From the NCBI RefSeq assembly GCF_052857255.1, contig NC_135502.1, positions 154,614,599 through 154,678,598 on the forward strand: a DNA stretch of 64,000 bases, written 5' to 3'. The position numbers and the translations under genes were made by a program. Positions 1 through 11,149 of the stretch are shown in pieces. Position 1 is the stretch's first letter, and each line of letters begins with the position of its first letter. This stretch comes from Amblyomma americanum. Lineage: Eukaryota > Arthropoda > Arachnida > Ixodida > Ixodidae. The notes under the pieces are model-generated. The model searched no databases and was not told the origin of the DNA. It saw only the letters and a list, made by a program, of their open reading frames with translations.

Positions 1-87
1 TAATGCCTGTTGTCCTAGCTAGTTTATTATAATAAAGTTCACGTGATGATCCAATGTCATATTTTGTGTAGAAGAACTGCAGATTGG

Positions 88-241
88 GCTAGTTGGTGAT
101 GCATAGTGGTGGTTCGACAGCGCAACAGCACACACAGACCAAGTAGGAGACGAGACACACAAACCAGCGCTGAATCAGCGCTGGTTTGTGTGTCTCGTCT
201 CCTACTTGATCTGTGTGTGCTGTTGCGCTGTCAAACCACCA
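88..241. repeat. 135-bp near-perfect palindrome of Penelope-like terminal sequence
   Basis: Arms at 107-173 and 175-241 are 67 bp each, with two mismatches and a single unpaired base at 174. The core AGCGCTGGTTTGTGTGTCTC resembles the terminal segment of the Penelope-like 3' end at 43075-43110 (AGCGCTTGTCTGTGTGTTTC on its minus strand). The preceding stretch GGGCTAGTTGGTGATGCAT at 91-109 resembles, from memory, the start of tick Penelope-like terminal units. I infer a head-to-head duplication of one terminal unit. No gene is present. Confidence 0.75.
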
Positions 242-2239
242 TCATATTTTGTATTGTATTATTTTGTTTGTATTGTGCATTGTTTCTACCACAACGGCTA
301 AAGGCATAGTGCACGTGCTCTGGAGAAGTGTAATCTGTGCAGGTCTCTTCTTCAGTAGCGCTTGGTATGGATAAGTGTTGTTGATATCATGTTAGAATAT
401 CCATTAACGTTGATGCATTCTTCTGAGCCAGCATAACACAAAACGAATTACTCAGCTCGTGCAAAAACTGAGCACCCAGCGGCACTTAATGAGAACTTGA
501 GATAATCTGTGCTATTTTATTCTCCTATAGCAGAACTGTTGCTACAAAACGTGGTCTCACCTCAGATCTTTGCTACACACCATCATACGGTACCCGAATG
601 ATTTTGCACTCCGCTATAACAGAAGCATGGTAGTAGTTACTTTGATGAAATATGCTACCCATACGCGGAAGGTGACTGCCATGTCCTTCATGCTAGTGCA
701 GCCAGTGAATAAACATCAACTAAGATTGAGGAAAACTTGCTGGACAACAGGTTTGTTTTTATACCACTTCATATTTCTTCGTTCTTTTACTAAAGCACTG
801 GCTCGCATCCTTCACTTGTGAGAGATCAACTTTCAGCATCACGGTTTTTAATATTATCTTCAAATGATGCTGCACACCCTGAGTTATTATAATGGTAAGA
901 AGTTCTAAAGAGTATGCTTTTTTGGCTACTTGGTTGTCACACGCTTTGCAGGTTTACAGCAAGAAAATTGAAGGAAAATGAGGAATAGACTACGCGCGCG
1001 GTATCTGGCCAATGGATGTTTATTGAAATATTTCAGTTAAGTTTAATAGAACGTGTTTTAAAATAATCCTGTTGTCGGATAGCACCAGTGTCGTCAGTTC
1101 TTTTATGTCCTTCGTTTTTATTGCGTTAATTCTACAAGCTGTAAAACGTTTTCTATTGCCAAGAGGATACATGCCATATTTATGTACAAAGTTTCATGCG
1201 ACACGGTCTACTGATCAGCTGCAATTGAGCGCTGATGACAGTTTTCGAAAACAATTGGCACTCGAAAGCTTGGAAAAGCTTATCGCTTTATGGAAGACTA
1301 CAGTGCTCCTATCTGTGGTTTAAAAGTGAACCCGCTGCCCATCACTTCATCTAGCGAGTGCAACCTCCTAGTCCTGCGATATACCCGAGTTACAATTCAA
1401 CGGCTGTAAATATATCAGTAAATGGCACCAAATGGATTGCAAGGTGACCCAGGGACATATTCCTCTACTGTTGCAAGCCTACGCAGGTAATAGCGAAGCC
1501 GAAACGAAGAAGCCCAAAAACACAAGCGCATGGAGTGAGTTGTCTGGCACAAATTATTTATGAATGTTATAGCTACCGGTACAAGGACACCGCCAGAAAG
1601 CAAGCGTCCCTCGTTATGGTGTCCCTTTATACCGACTCGCTCGCTCTGTTTCAAAGCACGCGCAATCGCGCAAGCCCACAGCCAAAGCGTTGCGGCGGAG
1701 AAAGTAAAGAAGAAAGCAAACAAAGGGTGGGTAGAGTGGGCGCACGAGATGACGTCAATCTTGTTTACACAGAATGCGACGAGAGGGCCTCTCAAATCAT
1801 GCATTTCTCTACGGTCCCCAGCAGTGAGGAACTAACTAAAGAGAAGACTTTCGTGTCCTCAGTGCGGTGGCAGAAGTGACTTCCGAATTTAGGCTTAAAT
1901 GTTAGAGCCCTTCGGGCCACTATCAAGAAATGGAGGGAGAGGGGAGGGTGAAATTTCGAATAACTATAAGAGGCAAAAAAATTATACACGCTAGAGTGGA
2001 ATCCTCCGTCTGTTTTTTTTTCAGCTGTTTGTGCATGCAACGGGTTGAACTATAATGTGCAGGGGTGGGGGGAGGGGGCACTAGAACGTTCAAAACAACC
2101 GCGTCGGGAAGGGGGGACTGCGGGTTGCTCCCGCAGGTCCCATGCACTACGCGCTGTACGCTCACTAGCGAGCTCGCTTTACCTGCGCTCTTTTTTTGCC
2201 CAATTTGCATTTCCTACTTCTAGCTGGCCGTGGTATACA
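242..2239. other. Stretch without recognisable gene
   Basis: Only short ORFs with no recognisable motif are present. A C-rich strand region near 2050-2115 and a purine-rich tract near 1930-1950 are the only compositional features. I see no splice-consistent coding exon that I would defend. Confidence 0.5.
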
Positions 2240-2575
2240 TGATGAAAACATTTATTTACAAAGTAGCCAGAGAGAGGAAAAGTACAGATGCGGGTGGCAA
2301 CCTTAGTTCAGGATCTCAATGACCACAACTGTTTCTCTAGCCTGGGACACCAGTGTGCTCCGGGCCGCCAGTTCTGAGCTGAACAGGGTGGTCTCCAATT
2401 AACTGTTCCTCGGAGTGGTGTATGTCTAAATGTGGGGGTTGGTCGCCAGGGCATTCCCATGTTACGTGCTATGAGTTGGGAGTCTCGCCATACCAAAGGC
2501 AAACCCCGTCATATTTATCCAGGAACATATGATATTTAGGTAGGTTGGGGTCTTCTTATAGGTAAGCGGTATTTT
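2240..2575 (-). mobile_element. LINE 3' end (ORF2 C-terminus and 3' UTR)
   Basis: Read on the minus strand, this segment gives a degenerate LINE ORF2 C-terminus. A HVTWECP stretch is the remnant of the C-terminal zinc-knuckle region, and a helix containing SSELAARSTLVSQARE is followed by a stop. A 3' UTR then ends in AATAAATG near 2247-2254. That order (cysteine/histidine cluster, SSEL...QARE helix, stop, short UTR, AATAAA) is what I know from RNase H-bearing LINEs, and a related fragment lies at 45212-45570. The copy is 5'-truncated and frameshifted. It abuts the gag of gypsy A, whose 5' end is missing. Confidence 0.6.
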
Positions 2576-2689
2576 TTTGGCACAGCGTTTTGGAAGTCCA
2601 CAAAATACACAGACGAAATAGTTATAATGCTTCATTTACTGACACCTTGAACGTCAACTTATTTTTGTTTAGAAAAAGAGCCCCTTATT

Positions 2690-4037
2690 CCCTGCAGTCC
2701 CGCATGCAAATGCCCAACGAAACGGTTACCATGCACGTCGAAGACATGACGTGGCTCTTCCGACGCGCTGACCCAGCCATGTCGGTAGCCAAAAAGCTGC
2801 GCGGTGTTAAAGAACAGCTTTTCGCCGGCCGCGTGCGCAGCCTTCAATCACTGCTGCCGAGTTTCTAGCGGAGCCTGTCACGATGAAGCAGGTCCTCCAG
2901 CAGCGTTCCATCGCGAACGACCGGCCAGTCCTTGCTGCTTTTGTTATGGAGTCTCTCCTGGTTTTTAACAGCAATACCGACTTCCTCCGCGATATGATCC
3001 GCGCTGTCGTCCGTGACGAGCTAGAGAATATTTGTGGTACGTCGCAGCAAACGGCCAGCTCCTTTATGAGTATTATCCGCGAAGAGGTGTAGCAAGCTAT
3101 CAGGCCTCTGTTACTACGCGGCGAACCATAGCCAATCCAAGCAGACTACTTCCGCCCGACATACGCTGCAGCTCTGCGACGCCCTGCCCCAAATGCATCG
3201 GCATTTTCACAGCCCATCCGGACAGACTACTGGCGCCCGACATACGCTGACACTCTGCGACGCCCTGCCCCAAATCCAGCGGCAGTTGTTCCAACCCATC
3301 AAGACGACCTGCTACCCTCCTTGCAGCCAGTGCAGAACATCCCGAGTGATCGACGATCCCTGCGCAGAGCAGACGTGTGGCAAGCCCCTAACCTGCGGCA
3401 TTTGTGCTTTCACTGTGGGGAGCCCGGTCACCTGTTCTGCCGGTGCCTATATCGAGAGCTTGGCCTGAAGGGTTTTTCCTCCGATGCATCAAGACCCCGA
3501 TTTGGCCAACGGCACCATGATATTGAAGAATACGTCACCCAGCAACCTCCGTGGTCTACGGAGCGTCGTCAGTCCTGATCACCGTCACATCGTCGATCAT
3601 CGTTTACACCGAATGCGCAGAACGCGCGAGCGACGGGGGCCACTCGCCCAGCCCTCGCCAGGAAAACTGAGGACAGCGAAATCCGGGGGCGTGGTCGCTG
3701 GATATCGACGCTGTAAAAATCCACTGACGACTCAGACATCCGGTGATAGAGCTTTGACGACGTCGGCGACAGCAGCTTAACTAACGGACCGTTTCTCAAT
3801 CGACATACCCGTGCTTCTCGACGGTCACAGCACTAACGCGCTGATTGACACAGGAGCGGAGTTTTCAATTATCAGTGCATCAATTATCAGTGCAAATTGG
3901 CAGCGCTTCTAGAGAAAGTTACAGCCCTTTGCTCTAGCGTGCTGATCGGGATGGCGGGGGGCCAAATCCTTACTCCGCTTGGACAGTGCAGGCCTAGGGT
4001 CCAGATCACCAACACGACGCTCATAGTTAGCTGCCTG
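2690..4037 (+). pseudogene. Ty3/gypsy element A: gag (partial) and protease N-terminal half
   Basis: Gag capsid-type sequence begins without a start codon (motif MHVEDMTWLFRRADPAMS). It continues across at least three frame changes to a nucleocapsid CCHC knuckle at 3405-3446 (CFHCGEPGHLFCRC, pattern C-X2-C-X4-H-X4-C). A basic linker follows, then a retroviral-type aspartic protease with the DTGA active site at 3847-3858. The stretch SIISASIISA just after it shows a small in-frame duplication. The reading breaks off at 4037 inside the protease, exactly where the TIR of a 5-kb DNA element begins. It resumes at 9070, so gag and pol here belong to one element. Gag would coat the RNA and the protease would cut the polyprotein; neither can be functional now. 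Confidence 0.85.
3142..3303 (+). repeat. 81-bp in-frame tandem duplication in gag A
   Basis: Two adjacent 81-bp units begin at 3142 and 3223. Both start with CAGACTAC and share CGCCCGACATACGCTG and GCGACGCCCTGCCCCAAAT. The unit is 27 codons, so the frame is kept. It lies in the proline-rich stretch upstream of the nucleocapsid knuckle. Confidence 0.8.
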
Positions 4038-4127
4038 CACACTAAACACAAATAAACCCAGATGGGTGTTTTTGGCTTGTCCTCTAGCATCCTCCCAAAT
4101 CGAGGTTCGACATACACCGTTTGACTT

Positions 4128-4315
4128 GGGGCAGATTTCAACACCAAAATATACGGAGGACCTACGGTTGGCGAAGGGAGCAGCTTGGGTGTAGATTTGT
4201 ACACCACAAAATACGAAGCACTAGCTTGCGCTTGACAATGGGAGTATATTTGGTGTAGATTTTTACACCAAAAAATACGATGTACTTCCGGTTAGCAATG
4301 GGAGGTTTCAACCGC
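4128..4315. repeat. ~62-bp minisatellite at the left subterminal region of the 5-kb element
   Basis: About three degenerate units run through this stretch, each with ACACCA(A/C)AAAATA(T/C)G and ending in GGGTGTAGATTTGT or GGTGTAGATTTTT. The unit junctions make short palindromes (GGTGTAGATTTTTACACC). They repeat the ACACC/GGTGT motif found at both ends of the transposon, so they may be transposase-binding subterminal repeats. That role is inference. Confidence 0.65.
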
Positions 4316-4509
4316 GGCGATACGCTTAGCGGTGGCTGCGATGTCGTGTTTATGCAGGCGCCAAGATTTCGCAACGCCGGCATCTAGGAGGAGTAGGTGA
4401 TGACAGCGGTCCGTTTTTTTATATTGCATTTTTGCTCTTTCTCACAGGGCTACTAGAACTGCTAACTATGTAGGCGGAACGGTGCTAGTTTATTAATCAC
4501 AATAATCAG

Positions 4510-4551
4510 GTTCGAATGGGCTTTGTAATCATGAACAAAGCCCAATCGAAC
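4510..4551. repeat. 17-bp-stem hairpin
   Basis: GTTCGAATGGGCTTTGT at 4510-4526 pairs with ACAAAGCCCAATCGAAC at 4535-4551, with one mismatch and an 8-nt loop. There is no T-run and this is a eukaryotic context, so it is not a bacterial-type terminator. It may be a tiny foldback element or an RNA stem in the 5-kb element. Confidence 0.6.
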
Positions 4552-4559
4552 TTCAATGT

Positions 4560-7500
4560 TGAGATATAACAACTAGTCCCGTTCCTTCCATGCCGTTACG
4601 AAGTAGTACTGTAAGGAACAGGGCAAGGACGCTGGATGCAAAGTGCATACGAGCGCTGTCTTCACCACCTCCTGGATGCCTGCGTTGCACGATTGTGGCG
4701 CCATGCATACACACGACGTCGCAGTCGCGTCGCAACGTACTGCCGTACATCGCGGAAACAAAACGAGACCAGCGGCGGCGGCAAGAAAACGTCTTTAATT
4801 TGACTCCGCTGTGTATACGGCACTTCTGTAAAAAAATACACAAGCCGTAAATACGCTAGCCGTAAGTATCTTGACGGGGTGGTTCGCAATGGGCAAGAAA
4901 AGCAGAGTTGGGGAGACGACAGGCAATAAAACTGAAAACAAGACCGTGGTAACGGATCTACGTGCCAAATTCCTTCAACACATTTTTCTTCTCGTAAAAG
5001 TATACCATCTCTTCACTGTGGTCTAAAAACCGAATCGTTGAAGTTAAAGGACCTGAATGGTGCACAAGCCACTTGTGGGCAGCTCTACATTGGACAAATA
5101 ATGTTTGCTATCTCTCTGCCTTTAGAAGTTTTAAAAAGAATGCATTTGTATATTGTATCCTTAAAATCCGTTCATTACTGTTCATTTTTTTCCGAGACTG
5201 CAGTTTTAAGCACATTACAGAACATTGTTACTAGCACGTCTTAAAAACATTGTTCGCAATTTAACTTGTGCATGCGACTTACATTCATTCCATTGGACGT
5301 TCGAAAAAACTGAATTACACAGACCAGCGCTACAAATAGCACTGGATTATCACAGATGTCAGTTACTAACCTACACACATATCTGAAATATTAACACCAG
5401 CAGCATTAAAATGCTGCTTAACATGTCAAGCTTATTCAATTGAAAAGAAATTGAAGAGCCGGCGTAAAGTATAGAAAAGGTCACAAAGACCTGTCGATTA
5501 CAATTTTATTTTTTTTAAATGGAGGACAATAAACAACATTTGAAACCACAATTCTTGGATAGGTATTACAGGTAGGGACTAACTTGAAATCAGCACCTAA
5601 AAGTAATCAAAACGATACAATAGCAAATCTTAAAAAAGAATGCAGAGTTGAGTTGAAAACTTTTTCGCTACACTTCAGGCTAACTGGTGCTGTCAGATAA
5701 GATTAGATAAAAAATGTTATGCACCAGACAAATACTTTGGATGAACATAAAATTTGAAAACGTATACAGTACATTCCATTTACCACACAATCACATAAAA
5801 AGAACCAAAACAAAACTTTTCACACAACATATGGAGGCCTATGCTCTAGAGAAAGTTTGTGCCCCGAAAGATATGTTAGCAACCCATTTTTAAAACCCTG
5901 TCGCAAATAAAATGGAGCACTTATAACTTATAGGGAAAAAATTAGAATACACAAACACACGCACACATGCCTTTTAATCTCGCTAACAAGTAATAACTAA
6001 TGCTGAAATACAAGGAATTAGTCAACCTGGTATTACGTGACTGTGCGCACTACAAGCAAAGGAAAAACACATGGGCTAAGTTCAAAGCGGTAAGGACATA
6101 TGCATTCTGTTTGATCGGGAGAAAGGCATTCATCACCTTCATTTTAGGACGATGTGAAGAAAAATTCTAGAAAAGTTCCTATGGCAACTGATCAGACTGA
6201 GGACTAGTAACTTTGTGATTTAATAAGTAATTGAATTCCTGAAGACCTGTGTCTAAGCACATATTTGCTTCAAAGCTTATTTGCTCACCAAATCTATTAT
6301 CATCATTATTTTTTACTCAATAAAGGATATCCATAAATGCTAGCAAATGTGGCATGTTTCAGAACGGGAAGTATATTAAAAAACAAAAAATTACAAAATG
6401 CTGATAGTGCTGCCAGGAGCCTGTCCGAGCTAGATGCAAAAAGATAAAAACCATGATTAGCCCATGCAGGAACAAGAAACCAGTGGGGTGAGGATTCTTA
6501 GGGACAACGAAATGTTGCTGTTCCTGTTTGTCATGTCTTTCCATGCTGTCACATAATGCGAGTACAGCATTTGTCGAAGATTAGAGCCCAAGGAATTCGC
6601 TACTGAGCCTTGTTGTGCATCGCTAGCATTTCAGATCTCTTGAAGGTACAGAAAATCTGGCCCTGACCACCGTGAATGTTGGACATCCATGGATGCTCAG
6701 AGGCCTTATTACGCGGCTTAGAAGCCAAACCCTTTGGCTCTGTACTTTTTGACAAAGGCTCTACAGCAGTTTTCTCACAGATTCATGCTGATATTGTTTC
6801 GTTTTCGCTCTGGCCAACTGTATCATGTTAACATTGAAAAGTTATAGCAGAACGGTTTGTGTTCCACTGCCAGTATTCCAAACAGTACTAAAAAACTAGA
6901 CATGTAAAACATGTACATCAGATAGAAGAGGTAGCTGTGAAGGAAAGACGAAGTGGTTTTTAAAAACTGATAGCTCAAAACCATCGAAGCGTGGTTTATT
7001 TTAAGCCAAGTATCTAAATGCACTCTCAAGAAATGTCAGCAGAGTGCCTTCTTTAGATTTTCCAAAAGGAACACCCAGAAGGCTGCAAACAGAAGAATCC
7101 TCACAGAAGCGATGAGGTTTTCACTACAGGGTGATGGCCAATGAACAGGAAAACTGCGCCTTGATAGGTGAGGAGGCATGCTGTAAGTGCTTGGTCCTGC
7201 AAAATTAAAAACGAAGTATCACTGACATTTCGAACACTTGAAGAAGTGCAAAAAATACTCTTGCATTTCAGTATAATGCACATTATGACTGCAGTATCCT
7301 AGGGATGACTTCATGAGTGGGTGATTCACCCCTCCTCAAAGTGAGAAACTTTAGATAGAAAAACCATGCTCAACCCAATATTTGAGGAATAAAGTCAAAG
7401 AAATCTGATGTTCAAACATTGTCTCTGACAGATTTTTAAAGATAATGGTAAGCAGGCTAATTACTTCGAGCTATCAACACTCTAGCTTCAACTTCATTGC

Positions 7501-8830
7501 CCACCACTATGTGCAGGAGACCTTGGTGACAAGATTTGTATCAAAACTTTTTCATCCAAGATTCGTTAGTATGGATGAATCACTTTGTGAGAATTTTGCT
7601 CGAAAATCAAAGTGTCCATATTAAAGAGGTGCGACTGTGCATATGATTTGTTCATTAGAGCCGTGATCACAATTAGTGGGCCATCACAACTGTGAAGAAG
7701 TTGAAGAAAATGCTGCAATGGCCTCCCTGCCGACATTTGAAAATCATATTCTAGCTATGAGACAACTGGGCTGCTCAATCTCATTTAATTGCAACCAGTG
7801 CAACAGCCTAACTGTAATGGAACTAGAGGCTAAAGAAACAATGGTGAGCCACTGCTCACAAGGGAGCGTGATACAAAGTGCGTATTCGAAAGGTACAGCT
7901 GCACACGAAAGCTACCACTCCTGCTTTATCCGTGACATTTGATACATATGGCCACTACAGGAATTTTTGCTGATCATCGAAGAAGCAAATGTTCTCTAGG
8001 GAATCACATTTTGAGCACCTATAACAACCCAGCAAGCAACAATCAATACTCCCAATGAATCATATTTGTGTGTGTATACTGAAGACCTAAAAATACAAAA
8101 CTGATATGGTGTTGTTCAAAGTGTATATCGCTATTATACACAGGTTGTGAAGTGGCACTCTACAATGATTGGATGCCATCGAATACTACAACACAAAACA
8201 CTCTTTTCCAAATGAAAATAAAAAATAGCTGCACCGTATCCAGACCTCATTACCATTTGTCAATAAAATGTAAAAACCACAGTCGCAAAAGCAAATAATG
8301 GTGATCGCATCTTCATAGTTTCGTGGAAGTCTAAAGAAAGCACAACCGTCTCAACATTCGATTATTGGTTATTTGAAAAGAGTGGTAGTGAACAAGCGTG
8401 AAAATGAGACGGTAGCAATGCAAATCCCAAAAAAGCAGCGTGTCAGTACGCTGAATCTGGTTTAGTCATGAAAGTACTCTATTTTCAGAACTGAGCATAG
8501 TTGAAGCAGTTACAATGGCTCCTTAATCCTACTGTTGTCTGTTTTTTAATTGCACGTGTAAATATGCCTGAATTATATAAAAAATCCCTTGGGGGTCAGC
8601 AGCTCCTTACTGTCACTGTTTGCATCTCGCCTCTTTGCAAGATAACGAAACACCAGGGCTTTGTGCCAGCCCAATTCTAAAGTCGATTACTGTCGATTGC
8701 ATCTCGACCGAAACCAAAACTTGCTACTTCGTTCCGGAACTAAGCTAAACAGATAAAAGTACACAGTTCCACTTGCGCGTTCTTTTGAACAGCAGCAGGA
8801 ATTCGACCTCGCTCAGTCTCAGTTGCCGTA
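4560..8830. other. Interior of the 5-kb DNA element: no recognised gene
   Basis: A CpG-rich patch at about 4600-4780 carries overlapping short ORFs on both strands that match nothing I know. From about 5240 to 8650 the sequence is AT-rich with only short ORFs; an 88-codon plus-strand ORF at 7676-7942 has no motif I recognise. I see no DDE/D transposase block. The element is either non-autonomous, or it carries a multi-exon gene too degenerate for me to read. Confidence 0.5.
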
Positions 8831-9069
8831 TGGTGCTTTTTTTTCTACACCTTTCGGAAGGTTCCGAATGGCGACAAACACTCCGTTAGAGACGGCTGAT
8901 AAACGATTGCGGACCTCGTTAGCACACCGTCAGTTCTAGCTGGTGTTGCTTCGGTATTTAAGATATCATGTGCACCGTTTTGCCGGTGTTCTCGTCTGGC
9001 GATGCGGTGTTTTAAAGCGGACGAACACCGATAAACCACCCATCTCTTGTCATTCGTGTTTAGTGTGTG

Positions 9070-11149
9070 GTGCTTCGTGACTGTTCTCGTGACCTGCTTT
9101 CGGGCGTACATTTTCTCCATGAGAGTTGTGCCGTTATAGACCTGCGGCACAGAACCGTTACGTTTTCTACGGCGAAATCCAACGACACCTCCGACTCTTG
9201 TCAACGCAGCTCCCCCTTCGTATTTCCCCTGAAAGTGCATTGATCCCACCGCGCGCCAGTGTTTTTGCAAGCATCGAATGCGATAATGGGCTTCGTGATG
9301 GACCTGCAGTCGGAGAGGGCAACCTTTCCTTGCTGCTGACAGACGGAAATCTGCTCGGCCCGAAGCCTTGTCCACCTCCGTAACAGTCGGTCGGAACTGC
9401 TGATTACTAATTTTACAAACGAACCTCGTCACCTTTTCCGAGCTACCGTCATCGCGTGGACCGACCAATTGGCTGATGTTACTGAGTTCTTTGCATGCGA
9501 TTCCATGGGACGTTCAGACACGTTCCTGGATTGCATCGATATTACCACCGAGCTCTCATGGACTCAACAGCGTGACCTCTGCGCCCTACTGCTCTAATGC
9601 AAAACTTGCTTCGCATCCTCCTCAAAAGTGTGACAAGCGACGTTTACGAAGCATCGGATAATCATTTCCCATGACGCTGGCCCCATACGATAGCAGACAT
9701 TACCACATTTCCTCGAAGGAACGCGCCGCCATCCAAACCAAGGTCAAGGAGCTGCTTACAGATGACATTATTCAGCAATCTAAGAGCCCGTGTTCGTCGC
9801 CTGTCGTGCTGGTTAGAACGAAGAATGGGACATTGTGCTTTTGCGTTTATTACCGTAAGCAGAACGCCATAACAAAAAAGTGCGTCTGCACGCGGCCCCA
9901 CATCGACGACTTACTCGACAGACTTCACCGCGCCAAGAATTTTTCGTCGATAGACCTAAGGAGCGGATATTGGCAAATTGAGGTTGATGAACGGGACCGC
10001 GAAAAAACTGCCTCATCACAACCGACGGCCCAAATGAATTTAAGCAGTCCCCTTCAGCCTTTGCTCAGCGCCGACGACGTTTCAGCGCACGATGGAGATT
10101 GTCCTGGCTGGCCCTAAATGGCATACCAGTTTAGTTTACCTCGATAACTCGGTGTAGTTTTTTTGAGAAACCTTCGACCAACACCTTGAACTGAGCACTG
10201 TGTTGGATTCCTTGCGTTTGGCCGACTTGACAATTAAACGCGAGAAATGCCGCTTTGGGTACAAAGAACTCACGTTTCTCGGTCATATTGTGAGCGCCGA
10301 CGGCGTAAGACCCGATCCCGAGAAAACTGCCGCCGTAGCCGAGTTTTCCCATGGTACTGTAAAGAAAATGCTGAAGCGCTTCTTCGGTTTATGCGGCTAG
10401 TACCGCAGTTTATCGCCGACTTCTCCAAGATCGATGAACCTCTGACCCGTTTAACGCGTGACAATACACAATTCGTCTTGACTGCCGAGCAACAAGCTGC
10501 CTTTACAGAGCTGCGCCGACGGATGCACACAACCCCTGTGCTTGCTTACTTGGTGAGGAGGCTGCTACAGAGATACAAACTGACGCTAGCAACATCGAGC
10601 TGGGTGCCGCCCTCGTTAAACATCAAGGCGTGGAACGTGTGATCGCATATGCGAGTCGCAGACTCTCGAGCACCGAAATCAACTACTCCACCCCGGAAAA
10701 AGAGTGCCTCGGTGTCGTCTGGACCACGATAAAATTTTCGCCTTATATCTACGGTTACCATTTCAATGTTGTCACAGGCCCCATTCCTTGTGCTGGCTGA
10801 CCAATCTCCGGGATCCATCAGGGCGCTTTGCACGCTGGAGCCTTCGCTTTCAGGAGTTTGATTACAAAATTGCCTATAAGTCAGGAAGTAAACACGAAGA
10901 TGCCGACACGCTCTCACGTGCACCTGTCGAGCAAGCTCATGACAGCACAGAGGATCACAATTGTTTCCTAGTTGTGATCAGCAGTTCGGGCTTGGTGGCA
11001 TTGCAGCGTGCTGACGCTGACTTGTGGTCTGTCATGGATCACCTAGAGGGCCATGCTTACAACGTGCCTCGACACTTTTCCCGTCACTTGTCCTCTTTTT
11101 GCATTCGCAATGGCGTATTGTACACGAAAATTTCCAACAACGGTAACCC
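9070..11149 (+). pseudogene. Ty3/gypsy element A: protease end, reverse transcriptase and RNase H
   Basis: After the protease tail (VIDLRHRTVTF) comes a linker with PPRASVFASIECD, then RT. RT shows SPCSSPVVLV, FSSIDLRSGYWQIEVDERD with the first catalytic Asp, a catalytic box reading YLDN instead of YLDD near 10134, and a thumb with FLGHIVSADGVRPDPEK. RNase H follows (AYASRRLSSTEINYST, then DADTLSRAP), leading into the tether before integrase. At least five frame breaks and the YLDN change make it inactive. RT and RNase H would copy the RNA into DNA. The segment stops at 11149, where an 8-bp duplication and the TIR of a THAP-type element begin. Confidence 0.88.

Larger units (their letters stand above)
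4038..9067. mobile_element. 5.03-kb TIR DNA element inserted in gypsy A protease
   Basis: The left end starts CACACTAAACAC at 4038. The right end, reverse-complemented from 9067, also starts CACACTAAACAC. The match continues imperfectly through GATGGGTG to about 35 bp. The flanking dinucleotide TG occurs at 4036-4037 and 9068-9069. Removing the element with one TG copy restores an in-frame join in the gypsy protease (SCL followed by VLRDCSRD). This internal control shows the ends are real and that the duplication is 2 bp. A short duplication with CAC-starting ends recalls the CMC/CACTA group, but no transposase is recognisable inside, so the assignment is open. Subterminal GGTGT/ACACC motifs recur at both ends. 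Confidence 0.8.

Noticed and set aside
1415..1879. Overlapping ORFs of 91-129 codons on both strands
   Set aside because: No motif, no codon pattern favouring one strand, no repeat support.
4510..4551. Rho-independent terminator
   Set aside because: The hairpin lacks a T-run and the genome is eukaryotic.
8845..9468. 207-codon minus-strand ORF, the longest ORF in the first 20 kb
   Set aside because: It crosses the right TIR of the 5-kb element and runs antisense through the gypsy protease-RT linker. The plus strand there has recognisable gypsy motifs, so this is a chance open frame.
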